A stretch of 64,000 bases of DNA from Myxococcales bacterium (GTDB taxonomy: Bacteria; Myxococcota_A; Polyangia; Polyangiales; Ga0077539): the NCBI GenBank assembly GCA_016793325.1, contig JAEUKI010000040.1, positions 301,579-365,578 on the forward strand, written 5' to 3'. The notes under the pieces were generated by a model. The model was not told where the DNA came from, searched no databases, and saw only the letters and a program-made list of their open reading frames with translations. Numbering within the stretch: the first letter of the stretch is position 1; the number at the start of each line of letters is the position of its first letter. Position numbers and translations under genes: made by a program. Shown here piece by piece: positions 1 to 8,337 of this stretch.

Positions 1-187
1 AGGCACCGGCGTGATCGAGCACGTGTACTGCGCCGTGACGCCGACGGGCGACACGATGAACTTGTCCAACGGCGCTTCGGCCACGATCGGCCTCGAGCAC
101 CCGATGGGCACCGCGGCCTCGCAAGCGTCGAACAACACCGCCATGGCGATCGCCCCTGGAGTGATGTACCGCTTCACGCCGAACTGA
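1..187 (+). CDS. C-terminal fragment of an unidentified protein
   Basis: An open frame runs in from the left edge (frame starting at base 2) and ends with TGA at 185-187. It gives about 61 residues rich in Gly, Ala, Thr and Asn, ending in VMYRFTPN. The 5' part lies outside the window, so no function can be assigned. Codon use, with G/C at most third positions, matches the neighbours, which supports real coding. It converges on the gene that ends at 232. Confidence 0.5.
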   Translation, partial: GTGVIEHVYCAVTPTGDTMNLSNGASATIGLEHPMGTAASQASNNTAMAIAPGVMYRFTPN

Positions 188-231
188 GCGTCGCCATCGC
201 GCGATGATCTCAGCGCCAGAGGGGGGACGAC

Positions 232-630
232 TCAGCGCTGCGTGAGCTTCTGCAGCAGCGCGTCGAGCGCGACGCTCATGAGCCGACTCCCGTTGTCTTG
301 TAGATAGCGCGTGAAGCCAGAGATCACGCGATCGCGCATCGCGGTGTCGAGCCCGTGCGACGAGGCGAGCTGCATGATCTTGTCATCGATGCCGAGCTGA
401 TCGGCCACGTTCACAAGAGGCTGCAAAAATCCTAGCAGAGTGCCCGCGACGCCGCTCGCGACCGGCATCTGAACTTGGATCCGATCGACCGCGGCTTCGA
501 CGAGCGAGCGAAGCGCCGTGTCGACGAGGTTGTTCACCGTCGCCTGCTCGTACACGTGCTGCTCGAGCGAGCCGAGGACGTTTTGCTTGGCGTCCGCGAT
601 CCAGCCCTCGATGTCCACGAGGCCGCTCAC
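232..630 (-). CDS. Hypothetical protein coupled to peptidoglycan-binding protein
   Basis: A 132-residue protein with no signal peptide and no motif I recognise. It looks largely helical, with alternating hydrophobic and charged residues (for example LVDTALRSLVEAAVDRIQVQ) and a Gly-rich turn near the middle. It starts with GTG at 630, and that start overlaps the TGA of the upstream peptidoglycan-binding gene by 4 bp (GTGA). The two are therefore probably translated together and may work together, for example as a cell-wall-targeted effector with a partner or immunity protein. That role is only inferred from the arrangement. Confidence 0.65.
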   Translation of the reverse strand: MSGLVDIEGWIADAKQNVLGSLEQHVYEQATVNNLVDTALRSLVEAAVDRIQVQMPVASGVAGTLLGFLQPLVNVADQLGIDDKIMQLASSHGLDTAMRDRVISGFTRYLQDNGSRLMSVALDALLQKLTQR

Positions 631-1124
631 GTCCCGCCCTTCCAGCCGAGACCCACTTGTTGGTCGACGAGGAAGTGCGTTCCCTCTCCGACGACGCCGT
701 CGACGTCGTAGCCAAACGACTGCTGCAGGTGCTTGACCGCGCGCTCGGTGCCCACGCCGAAATCACCGTCGACCGCGATCGAGTAGCCGAGCGAGACGAG
801 CTTGCTCTGCAGCCCGCGGACCGCGTCGCCCTGCGAGCCCTTCTTCATGATCACGGACCACTCGCGCAGCTTCGCAGCGCCGACCGGGCTCTTCCAACCG
901 AGGCCCGCTTGTTGATCGACGAGGAAGTGTGTCCCCGAGCCGACGATGCCGTCGACGTCGTAGCCGAAGGATTTTTGCAGGTGCTTGACCGCGCGCTCGG
1001 TGTCGTCCCCGAACGCCCCGTCCACCTTCAGCGCGTAGCCGAGCTGGTTGAGCTTCGATTGCAGCGCCGAAACAGCAGCGCCAGTCGCGCCCTTCTTCAG
1101 AGTCACTTCACGATCTGCGGTCAT
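627..1124 (-). CDS. Tandem peptidoglycan-binding domain protein
   Basis: A 165-residue protein made almost entirely of two copies of a PG_binding_1-like module, at about residues 5-75 and 85-160. Both copies share KKG..G.AV..LQSKL..LGY, VDG.FG..TERAVKHLQ, and end in GTHFLVDQQ.GLGWK. This fold usually anchors enzymes to cell-wall glycan peptides, but no catalytic domain is attached here. I chose the ATG at 1124 because AGGAG lies about 6 bases upstream; the frame extends further 5' but that part looks non-coding. No signal peptide is visible, so export would need another route. The end overlaps the next gene by GTGA. Confidence 0.8.
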   Translation of the reverse strand: MTADREVTLKKGATGAAVSALQSKLNQLGYALKVDGAFGDDTERAVKHLQKSFGYDVDGIVGSGTHFLVDQQAGLGWKSPVGAAKLREWSVIMKKGSQGDAVRGLQSKLVSLGYSIAVDGDFGVGTERAVKHLQQSFGYDVDGVVGEGTHFLVDQQVGLGWKGGT

Positions 1125-1227
1125 CTTGTTCTCCTGTGCGTTCGATGGCCTTCGCGCGCCCACGCGAGCGGTCGGCCATCGCAACATCTTCGCCTACGCA
1201 GCGCCCTGCGACCAGCGGCTTCGCTGG

Positions 1228-2373
1228 TCAGAGCACAAACGCCTGACACTGCGACGTCACGAGCGTGCTCCCGTCCATCTGCGGCGCGCGCGAGGTGATC
1301 ATGTTCGACACCGCGCCCATCGTCCCTGTCGCGTCGGTGTAGAGCAACATGGTGCACATCTCGTCGGTGGCGTTTTCGCCCCAGCGGATCCGCGTTCCCC
1401 CGGTGTTCGAGTACGAGCAACGGAGGCGTAGCCCCGTCGCCCCGCGCATGTCGATCGGCGTCGCGAGCACCATCCCGAGCGGATCGCCGACGCGACTCGA
1501 AGTCGTGAACACTACGCGACCGTCGCTCGGTCCGCCGATCACCTCGAGCTGCATTCCCGTCGCCATCGAGTGGTAGTGCGGAAGGATGTAGTGAATTCGA
1601 AAATCGAGCGGCGCCATCCGGGCGCGCTGCCACGGCGCGTCGAAATCACAGTCCATCGTCGAGCTCGATCGCGCGCGCGCAGCGATGTCGATCCCATGAT
1701 TGTCGATCGCCATGGGCCGGAGCCGCGTGCGAACTTCTCCCGCAGCGATCGTGTGAATGCGAAACCTCAAGCTCGTGCGCGCCGCCGCCGCGCTCGCGTT
1801 GATGAGGTGAATCGAGCCGACGATGCGCGAGTACGGCGGGATCCGAAACGCCGCGCCTGGCGCAAATCGCTGGGTCTCTCCGGTCGATTGCGTCGACTGC
1901 GCGAAGAACACTCCGCCCGTCGCGGCCGCGAACGCTTGATCGAACCCGCGGTCCTGACAGCGCCACGTCCCGTCGCGCCCCGTGAAGAGCGACTGCGGCG
2001 AGTACATCCAGTTCGAGTGATGCCACCCAGGGCCCGCGCTCATTTCGACAGCGTTGACCCAGAGCTCTTCGGGGTTGTTGAGCGTCCAGCTCTGACAGAG
2101 GTCGAGCTTCTCTTCGCCGGGCATCATTTCGATTTCGTCGAACGTGTGATCGGGGTTGAACGGCGGTCTCGTCGAAGCATCTTCGAGGACCGGCACGTCC
2201 GCCACGACGTCGCCCGACGCTGCATCGACGCCCGCCTCGGCGACGCCTACGACTTCGGTCGCCGCGTCATCGACGCGTGAATCCGCAGGGACTGTGCTCG
2301 GTGAGCAGTTGATCACGACCGAGGCGAGCGCACCGCAAATCAACGGAGCCCATCGAGCTGCACGCACGAGCAT
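1228..2373 (-). CDS. Secreted lipoprotein, Cu-monooxygenase C-terminal-like
   Basis: A 381-residue predicted lipoprotein. The ATG at 2373 has a strong AGGAGG site 7-8 bases upstream and opens a signal peptide ending in VVINC, a plausible lipobox. An acidic, Ala-rich linker (to about residue 75) follows. The mature part contains HIGL-free but His-rich segments such as RIHYILPHYHSMATGMQLEVIGG and NHGIDI, which resemble the beta-sandwich C-terminal domain of copper type II ascorbate-dependent monooxygenases and related PHM-like folds. Several myxobacterial lipoproteins of this layout exist, but whether this one binds copper is unproven. It is divergent from the RCC1 lipoprotein gene, sharing a short promoter region. 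Confidence 0.75.
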   Translation of the reverse strand: MLVRAARWAPLICGALASVVINCSPSTVPADSRVDDAATEVVGVAEAGVDAASGDVVADVPVLEDASTRPPFNPDHTFDEIEMMPGEEKLDLCQSWTLNNPEELWVNAVEMSAGPGWHHSNWMYSPQSLFTGRDGTWRCQDRGFDQAFAAATGGVFFAQSTQSTGETQRFAPGAAFRIPPYSRIVGSIHLINASAAAARTSLRFRIHTIAAGEVRTRLRPMAIDNHGIDIAARARSSSTMDCDFDAPWQRARMAPLDFRIHYILPHYHSMATGMQLEVIGGPSDGRVVFTTSSRVGDPLGMVLATPIDMRGATGLRLRCSYSNTGGTRIRWGENATDEMCTMLLYTDATGTMGAVSNMITSRAPQMDGSTLVTSQCQAFVL

Positions 2374-2426
2374 CACGAACCTCCTCGCGACGGACGCGAG
2401 AGCGCCGACCGCCGCGCGCTTCGAAG

Positions 2427-4796
2427 ATGGTACCATCGCTGGTTGCGATGTCGCCCTCGCGGACTGCTGCTTATTTCGCCGCACTTTTACTGCTCAGCGG
2501 CTGCGCTGTGTACGACCCGCGCTTGCTCGAAGCGGCTCGAGACAGCGCGAGCGCAGACTCGCAGACGGACGCGACGCCGCGAGACGCCGCCGCGATGGAC
2601 GCGACGGACAGCGGCACGATCGTCGAGAGCGACGTCGAAGAGCCGACCGACAGCATCGTTCGACTGCAAGACAGCGGAACGAGCGACGGAAGCTGTCGTT
2701 GCAACCCCGGCGAAGAGTGCTGCAACGGCCGCTGCGTCGACGTCACGCGCAGCACCGCGCACTGCGGCGGATGCAACACGCCGTGCCCCGGGACGACGTG
2801 CAGCGGCGGGACCTGCACCGCGACGTGCCGCCTCGGCTTCGGCGACTGCGACATGAACGCGGCCAACGGCTGCGAGACGGACCTCACCACGTCCAACGCG
2901 CACTGCGGTCGCTGCGGCGCTCCGTGCAGCCTCGCCAACGCCGACTCTGCGTGCGTGATGGGGACGTGCACGCTGCGGACGTGCAACGCGGGCTACGGAA
3001 ACTGCGACACGAACGCGGCCAACGGCTGCGAAGCGGACCTCAACAACTCCGTCACGCACTGTCGCACGTGCGGCAACGCGTGCACGGCCATGAGCGGGAT
3101 GCCCGCGTGTTCGATGGGCGTGTGCGGGACGACGACGTGTGCCGCGGGCCGAGGCAACTGCGACGGCAACGCCACCAACGGCTGCGAGACAGACCTCAAC
3201 ACGACCGCGACCCACTGCGGGGCGTGCGGACGAGCGTGCTCGCTGCCCAACGCGACGACGAGCTGCGTCGGCGGAGCGTGTCGGCTCGCGACGTGCAACG
3301 CGGGCTTCGGCGACTGCGACGGCAACGCGACAAACGGCTGCGAGACGCCGCTCGCGACCTCGACGACGCACTGCGGAGCGTGCGGGAGGCTCTGCGCTCC
3401 TGCCAACGCCATGGCGGCGTGCGTGATGAGCGCGTGCTCGATCAACCGCTGCGATCCTGGCTTCGCCAACTGCGACACGAACACGACAAACGGCTGCGAA
3501 GCGGACACGAACAACTCCGCCGCGCACTGCGGAGGGTGCGGCCGGACGTGCGCGCCGCCCAACGCGTCGCCGCGGTGCACCGCCGGGACGTGCGGGATCA
3601 ACGCGTGCAACGCGGGCTTCGCCAACTGCGACGCGAGCGCGGTCAACGGGTGCGAGACCGCGACCGCGACGAGCGCGACCCACTGCGGACGCTGCGGCAA
3701 CGCGTGCGGGCCTGGCTCGATGTGCGTCTCGGGCGTGTGCGAAAACCTCTGGGCGCAAGAGATCGAGAGCAACTACCTGCACACGTGCGTGCGTCGCACG
3801 AGCGGCGCCGTCGCGTGCTGGGGCTACAACATCTACGGGCAGCTCGGGGACAGCACGACGACTTCGAGCGCGGTTCCTGTGGCGACCGTAGGGCTGACGG
3901 ACGCGGTCGATCTCGCGCTCGGATCGCGGCACACGTGCGCGCGACGAAGCACGAGCGTCGTGTGCTGGGGCTACAACATTTCGGGCCAGCTCGGAAACGG
4001 CACCACGACCAACTCGCCGACGCCCGTCGTCGTCTCGGGCATCTCGACCACCACGAGCATCAGCGCGGGCTATCGACACACGTGCGTCTCGCGCGGAGGT
4101 CCCGTCTCGTGTTGGGGCTACAACGTCTACGGACAGCTCGGAAACAACTCGAGCACGGCGTCTTCGACGCCCGTGACCGTCACTGGGATCACGGACGCAG
4201 TCCAAGTGGCTGCCGGGTACTACCACACGTGCGCGAGGCGTTCGTCCGGCGCTGTAGTGTGCTGGGGCTACAACACGTACGGCCAGCTCGGAAACGGGAC
4301 AACCGTCAGCGCCATGACGCCCGTCGCCGTCGTCGGGCTCTCCGACGCGACGTCGATCGACGCGGGCCAGTATCACACGTGCGCGCGACGCGCGACCGGA
4401 GCCGTTGTCTGCTGGGGTTACAACAGCTTGGGCCAGCTCGGAAACGGGACGATGGTCAACGCCACGACGCCTGTCGCGGTCACAGGGCTCACCGATGCGA
4501 GCTCGATCAGCGCGGGCTACTCGCACACGTGCGCGCGACGCGCGACCGGCGCGATCGTGTGCTGGGGCAACAACGCGTCGGGCCAACTCGGCAACGGAAC
4601 GATGACCGCGTCGATGGTCCCCGTGACTGTTCCTGGCATCGGGGATGCGCTGGATATCTCTTCGGGCTCGGCGCACACCTGCGCTCGGCGCAGCAGCCGC
4701 AGCGTGATGTGCTGGGGCAGCAACGGGCAAGGCCAGCTCGGGACAGGCGTGATGACCGACAGCCCGAGCCCCGCTGCAGTGCAGGGTCTCTTCTGA
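2427..4796 (+). CDS. Lipoprotein with Cys-rich repeats and RCC1 propeller
   Basis: A 789-residue predicted outer-membrane or surface lipoprotein. The signal peptide ends in LLLLSGC (Cys26). An acidic linker follows, then about six cysteine-rich repeats (about residues 90-440) of the form NC/DCD.NA.NGCE...HCG.CG..C. The C-terminal half (about 450-789) holds seven RCC1-type repeats, each with HTC, CWGYN and GQLGNG, enough for a seven-bladed propeller. RCC1 propellers are protein-interaction platforms. A second in-frame ATG at 2448 gives a shorter signal peptide; neither start has a clear ribosome-binding site. The same Cys repeat recurs once in the lipoprotein at 36834-38462. Confidence 0.85.
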   Translation: MVPSLVAMSPSRTAAYFAALLLLSGCAVYDPRLLEAARDSASADSQTDATPRDAAAMDATDSGTIVESDVEEPTDSIVRLQDSGTSDGSCRCNPGEECCNGRCVDVTRSTAHCGGCNTPCPGTTCSGGTCTATCRLGFGDCDMNAANGCETDLTTSNAHCGRCGAPCSLANADSACVMGTCTLRTCNAGYGNCDTNAANGCEADLNNSVTHCRTCGNACTAMSGMPACSMGVCGTTTCAAGRGNCDGNATNGCETDLNTTATHCGACGRACSLPNATTSCVGGACRLATCNAGFGDCDGNATNGCETPLATSTTHCGACGRLCAPANAMAACVMSACSINRCDPGFANCDTNTTNGCEADTNNSAAHCGGCGRTCAPPNASPRCTAGTCGINACNAGFANCDASAVNGCETATATSATHCGRCGNACGPGSMCVSGVCENLWAQEIESNYLHTCVRRTSGAVACWGYNIYGQLGDSTTTSSAVPVATVGLTDAVDLALGSRHTCARRSTSVVCWGYNISGQLGNGTTTNSPTPVVVSGISTTTSISAGYRHTCVSRGGPVSCWGYNVYGQLGNNSSTASSTPVTVTGITDAVQVAAGYYHTCARRSSGAVVCWGYNTYGQLGNGTTVSAMTPVAVVGLSDATSIDAGQYHTCARRATGAVVCWGYNSLGQLGNGTMVNATTPVAVTGLTDASSISAGYSHTCARRATGAIVCWGNNASGQLGNGTMTASMVPVTVPGIGDALDISSGSAHTCARRSSRSVMCWGSNGQGQLGTGVMTDSPSPAAVQGLF

Positions 4797-4820
4797 ACCG
4801 TCGCGTCACGTCGAGCGCGC

Positions 4821-6695
4821 TCACCAGCGCGTACGTTCGACGCCCGTCACGCGCCACCCACCGGGGGCCGTTGTGCGCGCGAGGTCCAACGTAAACGCGC
4901 CGAACGTCACGCGCGCGCGGTCCGTGCCCACGGAGCTCGCGTCGAACACCGCGACGGGCAACGCGCCTTCGACGCCGCCAAACGTGTACCAGCGACGCGC
5001 CGTCTCTCTCGCGCGAGGGGTTCCTGGGCGATCGAGCGCGAGCGCGGCGAGCACCGAGGCGTCGACCCCCTCGGGCGGATCGTCGCGGCGCCCCGCGCTC
5101 ATCGCCGCGAGCTCGAGCGCGACGCCCACGGCCCGCGCGATCGCCGCGCGATCGACGCCCATCGCGAGCCCCTGCCCAACAGGCCCCGTCGCGCTCTCGC
5201 CGTCGTTTGCGCTCACGACCCAACCGCGCCCTCCGCGGAGCCCCGCCGTGAACCGGCACTCGCCCTGCCCTTGTTGTCCCGTCAGCGCAGCGAACCGACC
5301 CGCGGCGCGAAGCGCGCTCGACCAGGGCGCCTCGGGGACCTCTGCGCACGCTCCTTCGACCGCGACCGCGAGCAACGGCGTCAGCCGCTCGTCGGTCTCC
5401 ACGCGCTGCTGAACGAGCAGGCACCGCCCGACGCGCGCGGTCACCACCGAGCCCTCGGCCGCGACGAGCATCGGCGTTCGCGCGTTTCGATTTGCCGCAC
5501 CAGAATTCGAACCGGGGTCGCACATCGACGCGGGGTACCCGTTGAACAACGACGGCTGCGCGCGCCACCGACGAAGCGCGCCGCGCGCCGCGATCGCGCG
5601 CCCGAGCGCCGCAGAGAGCGCCGACGCGCCGTCGTCCTCGCTCGTGGCCGAGCGAATCTCGGGCTCGCCCTCGCAGCGCAGCGCCACGCCGTCCTGCGCG
5701 ACCGTCATCGCCGCGCCCCTGCACTGAACAGCGTCCAACGTCTGCGAGATCCCCGACCCTCGCAGCGCGGCGGCCTCGGCGAACACCGCGGGCGCTTCGA
5801 CGCGTCCGCCTCGCACTGGGAGCGAGAGCCAGAGGTCCATCTCGACAGCGCCCACGGTGGCGCTCGCTCGACCGATCAGCTCTTGATCCATCCGCGGGTG
5901 CGTCGTCGCGAGCGGATAGCGCGCGCGAAGCTCGCGCCCCTCGAGCGAGGCGAGGATCCAACGCTGCAGACCTTCGCCGAGCGGCTGCACGAGGGACGCT
6001 ACGCGCGCGCGATCTGCCGCGGGATCGAGCGTGATGGTGGACGGACGCGCGCCTGGGTCTCGCTCGACGCTCAGCGCGCGAAGGGCCCGAGCGACCCGCG
6101 CGATCACGCGAGGGTCGTCGCTGTGCGCCGCGATGTGAACGTGCCGCGGCGCCGCGCAGGGCAAGAGCGCGAGGGCCTCGAGGCGCCAGCGGCGGTCTTG
6201 GCGAGAGAGCGTTCCCCGCACGAGGGTTCCGCCGGAGGCGAGGCGAAACTCGTGTCCGCCCGGCGCGCGAAACGACGGTCGATCGCCGACGTACACGCTC
6301 ACGACGTCGTCCTCGTCGCCCGTGAGCACGCGGTACGCGGTGAAGTCCCTGCCGTCCACGCGCGCGGGCCACCACGCCTCGGGCCACGCGATCACCACGG
6401 GGCCGTCTCGCATCACCGTAGACGCCTCGCGCTCGGGCAGCTCCGCCGCCGCGGCCAGCGCGTCGAGCGGCGCGGTCTGCGCGGTAAATCCTCGCACCAC
6501 CGGGGACTCTGGCGCGCACCCTCGCGAGGGAAATCGCGCCTCGTTCGCCACGCTCGCCGCGGTCGCCGCCACGGGAGCGCGCGGAGCGCTCTGGGCCGTC
6601 GAGCTCGATCGCGCCACGGCGCCTCGCGTCGCACACGAAATCAACACGGCGCCGTGCATCACGCACAACGCGAGCGCGCGCGCGGGCATCGTCAT
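4821..6695 (-). CDS. Unknown lipoprotein, last gene of the Tad operon
   Basis: A 624-residue protein whose N-terminus ends in AVLISC (Cys21), a plausible lipobox, followed by a Ser/Ala-rich linker. No catalytic motif was recognised; about eight further cysteines are scattered through the protein. The start ATG overlaps the stop of the upstream DUF4397-like gene (ATGA), so it is probably co-translated as the last cistron of the 12-gene run that starts with cpaB at 18706. A role at the cell envelope linked to the Tad pilus is inferred from position only. It converges with the RCC1 lipoprotein gene 24 bp away, and no obvious terminator hairpin is seen there. Confidence 0.7.
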   Translation of the reverse strand: MTMPARALALCVMHGAVLISCATRGAVARSSSTAQSAPRAPVAATAASVANEARFPSRGCAPESPVVRGFTAQTAPLDALAAAAELPEREASTVMRDGPVVIAWPEAWWPARVDGRDFTAYRVLTGDEDDVVSVYVGDRPSFRAPGGHEFRLASGGTLVRGTLSRQDRRWRLEALALLPCAAPRHVHIAAHSDDPRVIARVARALRALSVERDPGARPSTITLDPAADRARVASLVQPLGEGLQRWILASLEGRELRARYPLATTHPRMDQELIGRASATVGAVEMDLWLSLPVRGGRVEAPAVFAEAAALRGSGISQTLDAVQCRGAAMTVAQDGVALRCEGEPEIRSATSEDDGASALSAALGRAIAARGALRRWRAQPSLFNGYPASMCDPGSNSGAANRNARTPMLVAAEGSVVTARVGRCLLVQQRVETDERLTPLLAVAVEGACAEVPEAPWSSALRAAGRFAALTGQQGQGECRFTAGLRGGRGWVVSANDGESATGPVGQGLAMGVDRAAIARAVGVALELAAMSAGRRDDPPEGVDASVLAALALDRPGTPRARETARRWYTFGGVEGALPVAVFDASSVGTDRARVTFGAFTLDLARTTAPGGWRVTGVERTRW

Positions 6696-7627
6696 CGGTA
6701 CACCGGCATTTCTCCGGTAAAATCAGGGCCGATTCGCCCCGCCGGAACGTCGTTCGTGAGCAAGTACCTCACCGCCTGCGCGCCGCGCCGACCGCGCTCG
6801 GCGAAGATCCACAGCGTGTGCGCTTCGCCGCCAGGAACGTCGACCCGCAGCGGCTCGCTCGAGATCGCCGAGCCGTCGCGCGCACGAAGGTTGAATTCAT
6901 GGGCTCCTGCAGGCATCCGCCGCATCCCGGTGATGATCATGAAGGGCAGCCGCTCGTACACGTCGGCGTCGCCCTCGCGAATGGTGATCGGCGCGACGCC
7001 CGCGACGCCGGCCATGAAGCGCAGCATCCCGAGCGTTCGCGCGTCGCGCCGCGGAATGTCCACGACGCGCACGAGGCGCCTCACCTCGGGGTCTTGTGTC
7101 CTTCGCCCGCGCACCCAACGCGCGTGTCCGCCGAACGCTACGGTGCAGCCCGCGTTGTTGTACACGTCGCTCTGCACTTCGTCCGAGAGGTCCGCAGCGG
7201 CGCCGGCGTCCGCGCCCGCGCTCGCAGGCACGACGCGCACACGATGAGGAACGTTGATCGTCGGCAAATACCCGCTCGTCGATCCCTCGTCGACTTCGAC
7301 ATCCACCGCGCCGCGCTCGTACCCGCTCGCGCTGCGCGCGATGAAGCGCACGCGCCCCGCCCCCGGCGCCATGTGCACGAACCGGATGAACCCCGCGGGT
7401 CGACCGTTGCGCATGAGCACCGGCGGCCCTTGGTACACCACGGCTCCGTCGCTCGCGTCGTCGCTCGCGGCGCTGTCCGCCACCGCCACGGACGCGTCGT
7501 CGTCCTCGCCCCACGCCGTCGCGCGAACGTCCGCAACGGACGCTGTCGGCCGCGGCTCGCACGCGAACAGCGCCCCGAGCGCGATGCAGAGAGAGACGCT
7601 TCGCACCGCGCGACGCTCGGGCCTCAA
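6692..7627 (-). CDS. DUF4397-like lipoprotein in the Tad operon
   Basis: About 311 residues. The N-terminus has several Arg, then a hydrophobic stretch ending in ALGALFAC, a lipobox, and an Asp/Ser/Ala linker. The segments GFIRFVHMAPGAGRVRF and TLGMLRFMAGVAGVAPITIR resemble the start of DUF4397 beta-sandwich domains, so two such domains are likely. The start is uncertain: TTG at 7627 overlaps the upstream stop as TTGA, while GTG at 7606 would give a shorter signal peptide. The end overlaps the next gene by ATGA. The upstream open frame is a shadow and was left out. Confidence 0.65.
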   Translation of the reverse strand: MRPERRAVRSVSLCIALGALFACEPRPTASVADVRATAWGEDDDASVAVADSAASDDASDGAVVYQGPPVLMRNGRPAGFIRFVHMAPGAGRVRFIARSASGYERGAVDVEVDEGSTSGYLPTINVPHRVRVVPASAGADAGAAADLSDEVQSDVYNNAGCTVAFGGHARWVRGRRTQDPEVRRLVRVVDIPRRDARTLGMLRFMAGVAGVAPITIREGDADVYERLPFMIITGMRRMPAGAHEFNLRARDGSAISSEPLRVDVPGGEAHTLWIFAERGRRGAQAVRYLLTNDVPAGRIGPDFTGEMPVYR

Positions 7628-8337
7628 CGACGAAACGAGCGAATCGTCGTGCTTTGAATGCGCTGAATACGATTCACTGGCGGAGCGCGACGCGTGCTTC
7701 GGACCCGCGGCGGACGACGCCCTTGCTCTTCTTGAAACGTCTGGTCCCACACCTGGACGTCGTCGTTCTCCGCGACGGTGAACGTCTGCCGAGGATTCTC
7801 TGGGCGGAGCTGCGGGTTCTCCGCGGTGCGCAGCTCGAGCTGCACGGGCGTCTGCGGACGGACGCGAAACGTCAGGTGCGCGACGCCGCCCTGATCCGTG
7901 CGACCGATCTCTCGGTTCTGCCAGAACACAGGGATGTTCGACTGACCTTCGGTGCGCACGACGACGCCGAGCGTTCGCTCGAGGGGCCGGCACTGGACCG
8001 TCTGCACGATTCCCCGCTGCGCTGCCGCGCGATCGGCGAGCTCGAGCGTCCGGAGCGTGACGGTAATGGGCGCGGTCGGCCCCTCGGTCCCGGGCGGGCA
8101 CGCGACGCGAACTTGATAAGCGGTGCCGTCTTCACCGGGCAACAAGAGCTGCGCTTGCCCCTGCTCGTCCGTCTGCTTGACGGGGCGATCACGAATGAAG
8201 AGCCGCGCGCCCACGGCGGGCGCGCGATCGACGCGGACCTCGAACGTCACGCGGTAGCGCTTCTGCGCGTTCGGCTTGTCGCAACCACCCGCGCCCGCGA
8301 GCAGCAGTGCCGCGGCCAACACGATCGAACCTCTCAT
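7624..8337 (-). CDS. Lipoprotein with Ig-like/carboxypeptidase-regulatory-like domains
   Basis: A 237-residue predicted lipoprotein: signal peptide MRGSIVLAAALLLAGAGGC, with Cys19 as the lipidation site. The mature part appears to hold two short beta-sandwich domains (about residues 28-115 and 120-195). Both include a D..G.A.L pattern (TDEQGQAQLLL and TDQGGVAHLTF) typical of PEGA or carboxypeptidase-regulatory-like folds. The C-terminal tail is Arg/Pro-rich. ATG at 8337 overlaps the stop of the FHA gene upstream (ATGA), and its own end overlaps the next gene, so it sits inside a translationally coupled chain. A Tad accessory role at the outer membrane is inference. Confidence 0.7.
   Translation of the reverse strand: MRGSIVLAAALLLAGAGGCDKPNAQKRYRVTFEVRVDRAPAVGARLFIRDRPVKQTDEQGQAQLLLPGEDGTAYQVRVACPPGTEGPTAPITVTLRTLELADRAAAQRGIVQTVQCRPLERTLGVVVRTEGQSNIPVFWQNREIGRTDQGGVAHLTFRVRPQTPVQLELRTAENPQLRPENPRQTFTVAENDDVQVWDQTFQEEQGRRPPRVRSTRRAPPVNRIQRIQSTTIRSFRR

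Noticed and set aside
2487..4730. Long antisense open frame of about 747 codons
   Set aside because: It mirrors the RCC1 lipoprotein gene and is Arg/Ala-rich with no motifs, a usual GC-rich artefact.
5495..5560. tRNA T-loop-like GGTTCGAATTC on the minus strand
   Set aside because: It lies inside the 624-residue lipoprotein gene, and no matching acceptor or anticodon stems could be drawn.
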